Source of the DNA: Nematostella vectensis
Lineage: Eukaryota; Cnidaria; Anthozoa; Actiniaria; Edwardsiidae
Assembly: GCF_932526225.1 (NCBI RefSeq)
Contig: NC_064046.1
Location: 15,141,408-15,205,407, forward strand
DNA: 64,000 nucleotides
Direction of reading: 5' to 3'
Shown here: positions 61,801 to 64,000 of the stretch, piece after piece
How positions within the stretch are numbered: the first letter of the stretch is position 1
Layout of the letters: each line of letters opens with the position of its first letter
Position numbers and translations under genes: made by a program
Notes under the pieces: model-generated
What the model was told of the DNA's origin: nothing
The model's input: only the letters and a program-made list of their open reading frames with translations
The model's database searches: none

Positions 61801-64000
61801 GCTCTATGTTAGAATCTACTTAATCAAGTTATTCAAGGAATCTAGTTAGTTCTTGTGTGCATAAAATATGTACAGGATCCTGAACAAAGCATGAGCACAT
61901 CAAAGATGCTGAGAGTACATAAAATTGTCAGTATACATTCTTTTTATGTCATGACACACCCAGAACAGTATAATTAAGTATCGATATTTAAAAAAAAAAA
62001 ATAAAGAAAAAAATAGGCTATCAGCGGGAATCGAACCCGGGTCGCTGCGTTAGTAGTCAAGTGCCCGCAACGAAAGACTAACGTGGCATTGCTGAAGGGA
62101 ATTTTAATTAAAATTACTTTTAATACTATTGGTATCGTAAACTATCCCAAGCAAAGTCACCATCGGACTGGAGGTTACATTCTGGAAAAGCTTCAGGGTT
62201 ACATTCGGGAATTGTTTTTACGAGTGTAACCTCCAAAAGGTTACAATCGATAATTTTTTTTTCCGAATGTAAATTCCAAAAAGTAACATTAGGAAAAATA
62301 AAACAGTATACTCGGAAAAAAAGGTATATCAATCTATCGAGCGCTATGCTCTATGTTAGAATCTACTTAATCAATTTATCCAAGGAATCTAGTTAGTTCT
62401 TGTGTTCATAAAATATGTACAGGATCCTGAACTAAGCATGAGCACATCAAAGATGCTAAGAGTACAAAAAAATGTCCCTATACCTTCTTTTTATGTCATG
62501 ACACACCCAGAACAGTATAATTAAGTATCGATATTTAAAAAAAAAATAAAGAAAAAAAAATAGTTTATCAGCGGGAATCGAACCCGGGTCGCTGCGTTAG
62601 TAGTCAAGTGCCCGCAACGAAAGACTAACGTGGCATTGCTGAAGGGAATTGTAATGAAAATTACTTTTAATACTATTGGTATCGTAAACTATCCCAAGCA
62701 AAGTCACCATCGAACTGGAGGTTACGTTCGGGAAAAGCTTCAGGGTTACATTCGGGAATTTGTTTTACGAGTGTAACCTCCAAAAGGTTACAATCGATAA
62801 TTTTTTTTCCGAATGTAAATTCCATAAAGTAACATTAGGAAAAATAAAACAGTATACTCGGAAAAAAAGGTATATCAATCTATCGAGCGCTATGCTCTAT
62901 TTTAGAATCTACTTAATCAAGTTATTCAAGGAATCTAGTTAGTTCTTGTGTGCATAAAATATGTACAGGATCCTGAACAAAGCATGAGCACATCAAAGAT
63001 GCTGAGAGTACATAAAAATGTCCCTATACCTTTTTTTTATGTCATGACACACCAAGAACAGTATTATTAAGTATCGATATTTAAAAAAGAAAATAAAGAA
63101 AAAAAAATAGGCTATCAGCGGGAATCGAACCCAGGTCGCTGCGTTAGTAGTCAAGTGCCCGCAACGAAAGACTAACGTGGCATTGCTGAAGGGAATTGCA
63201 ATGAAAATTACTTTTAATACTATTGGTATGGTAAACTATCCCAAGCAAAGTCACCATCGGGCTGGAGGTTACATTCGGGAAAAGCTTCAGGGTTACATTC
63301 GGGAATTTGTTTTACGAGTGTAACCTCCAAAAGGTTACAATCGATAGTTTTTTTTTCGAATGTAAATTCCAAAAAGTAACATTAGGAAAAATAAAACAGT
63401 ATACTCGGAAAAAAAGGTATATCAATCTATAGAGCGCTATGCTCTTTGTTAGAATCTACTTAATCAAGTTATTCAAGGAATCTAGTTAGTTCTTGTGTGC
63501 ATAAAATATGTACAGGATCCTGAACAAAGCATGAGCACATCAAAGATGCTGAGAGTACATAAAAATGTCCCTATACCTTCTTTTTATGTCATGACAAACC
63601 AAGAACAGTATAATTAAGTATCGATATTTAAAAAAAAAAAATAAAGAAAAAAAAATAGGCTATCAGCGGGAATCGAACCCAGGTCGCTGCGTTAGTAGTC
63701 AAGTGCCCGCAACGAAAGACTAACGTGGCATTGCTGAAGGGAATTGCAATGAAAAATACTTTTAATACTATTGGTATCGTAAACTATCCCAAGCAAAGTC
63801 ACCATCGGGCTGGAGGTTACATTCGGGAAAAGCTTCAGGGTTACATTCGGGAATTTGTTTTACGAGTGTAACCTCCAAAAGGTTACAATCGATAGTTTTT
63901 TTTTTTTTTTAATGTAAATTCCAAAAAGTAACATTAGGAAAAATAAAACAGTATACTCGGAAAAAAAGGTATATCAATCTATCGAGCGCTATGCTCTATT
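52853..64000. repeat. 547-bp satellite, array 3 (about 20.5 monomers, runs off the window)
   Basis: It begins inside a monomer (TGGTATCG) exactly where array 2 stopped and continues to the window end. Monomers start near 52933, 53482, 54028 and so on to 63863. About 20 tRNA-like modules are present, for example 53284-53355 and 63658-63729. There is no other gene. Confidence 0.97.
53482..62213. repeat. Higher-order repeat: 8-monomer unit duplicated in tandem
   Basis: Eight monomers from 53482 recur from 57848 at a constant offset of 4366 bp. Markers: GGATAATGAAC (54236, 58602), CCAAAAAGCAAC (54633, 58999), TTGTTTATCCG (57342, 61708) and TTTTAATTAAAATT (57735, 62101). Only a few differences are visible, for example AATCAAACCC at 56573 against AATCGAACCC at 60939. 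Within the unit, monomers starting near 52933 resemble those near 55667 at a 5-monomer offset. Confidence 0.85.

Overview
The window is animal-type, AT-rich repetitive DNA with no recognisable host gene. About 51 kb of the 64 kb is one tandem satellite with a unit of about 547 bp. Other content is a tandem pair of 2-kb LTR-like units at the left edge, one intact Ty3/gypsy-type LTR retrotransposon, and one 4.8-kb DNA transposon with terminal inverted repeats. The repeat types, the metazoan-style gag-pol and the splice-like signals point to an invertebrate animal. A cnidarian is my best guess, but nothing seen here proves it.

Layout. 1-3787: two head-to-tail copies of a 2.0-kb unit (1-2000 and 2001-3787, the second cut off by the satellite) with signals resembling an LTR element that lacks genes. 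3788-42941: satellite array 1, about 72 monomers. 42942-47017: LTR retrotransposon with two 192-bp LTRs that look identical, a 5-bp target duplication and a single open 1190-codon gag-pol. 47018-48082: about two satellite monomers. 48083-52852: DNA transposon with 15-bp perfect terminal inverted repeats and a 3-bp target duplication, holding a 17-bp minisatellite, coding-like fragments and AT-rich filler. 52853-64000: satellite array 3, about 20.5 monomers, running off the window. Both elements interrupt single monomers, so the satellite was once continuous.

Most notable satellite feature. On the minus strand nearly every monomer carries a 72-nt stretch with tRNA-like spacing: a 4-bp D stem, a consensus B box / T arm and standard arm lengths. 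Its anticodon and acceptor stems are degenerate. It runs straight into oligo(T) tracts that could act as RNA polymerase III terminators. The array is therefore a tandem array of about 93 tRNA-derived, possibly TFIIIC-binding modules. Next to it each monomer has a 100-bp cluster of direct and inverted GTTACATTCGGG-like motifs with an 11-bp inverted repeat. The array is organised in nested higher-order repeats of 4, 7, 8 and 17 monomers that look very recent.

Most notable retrotransposon feature. No tRNA primer site of the usual TGG type follows the 5' LTR. A 13-nt stretch just after the LTR is instead the reverse complement of a stretch inside the LTR, which suggests Tf1/sushi-style self-priming. 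The retrotransposon and the DNA transposon entered the satellite within about 32 bp of the same monomer coordinate, just upstream of the tRNA-like module.

The near-identical blocks mean that copy number and order depend on the assembly being right. All calls come from reading the sequence; no search or folding program was run.
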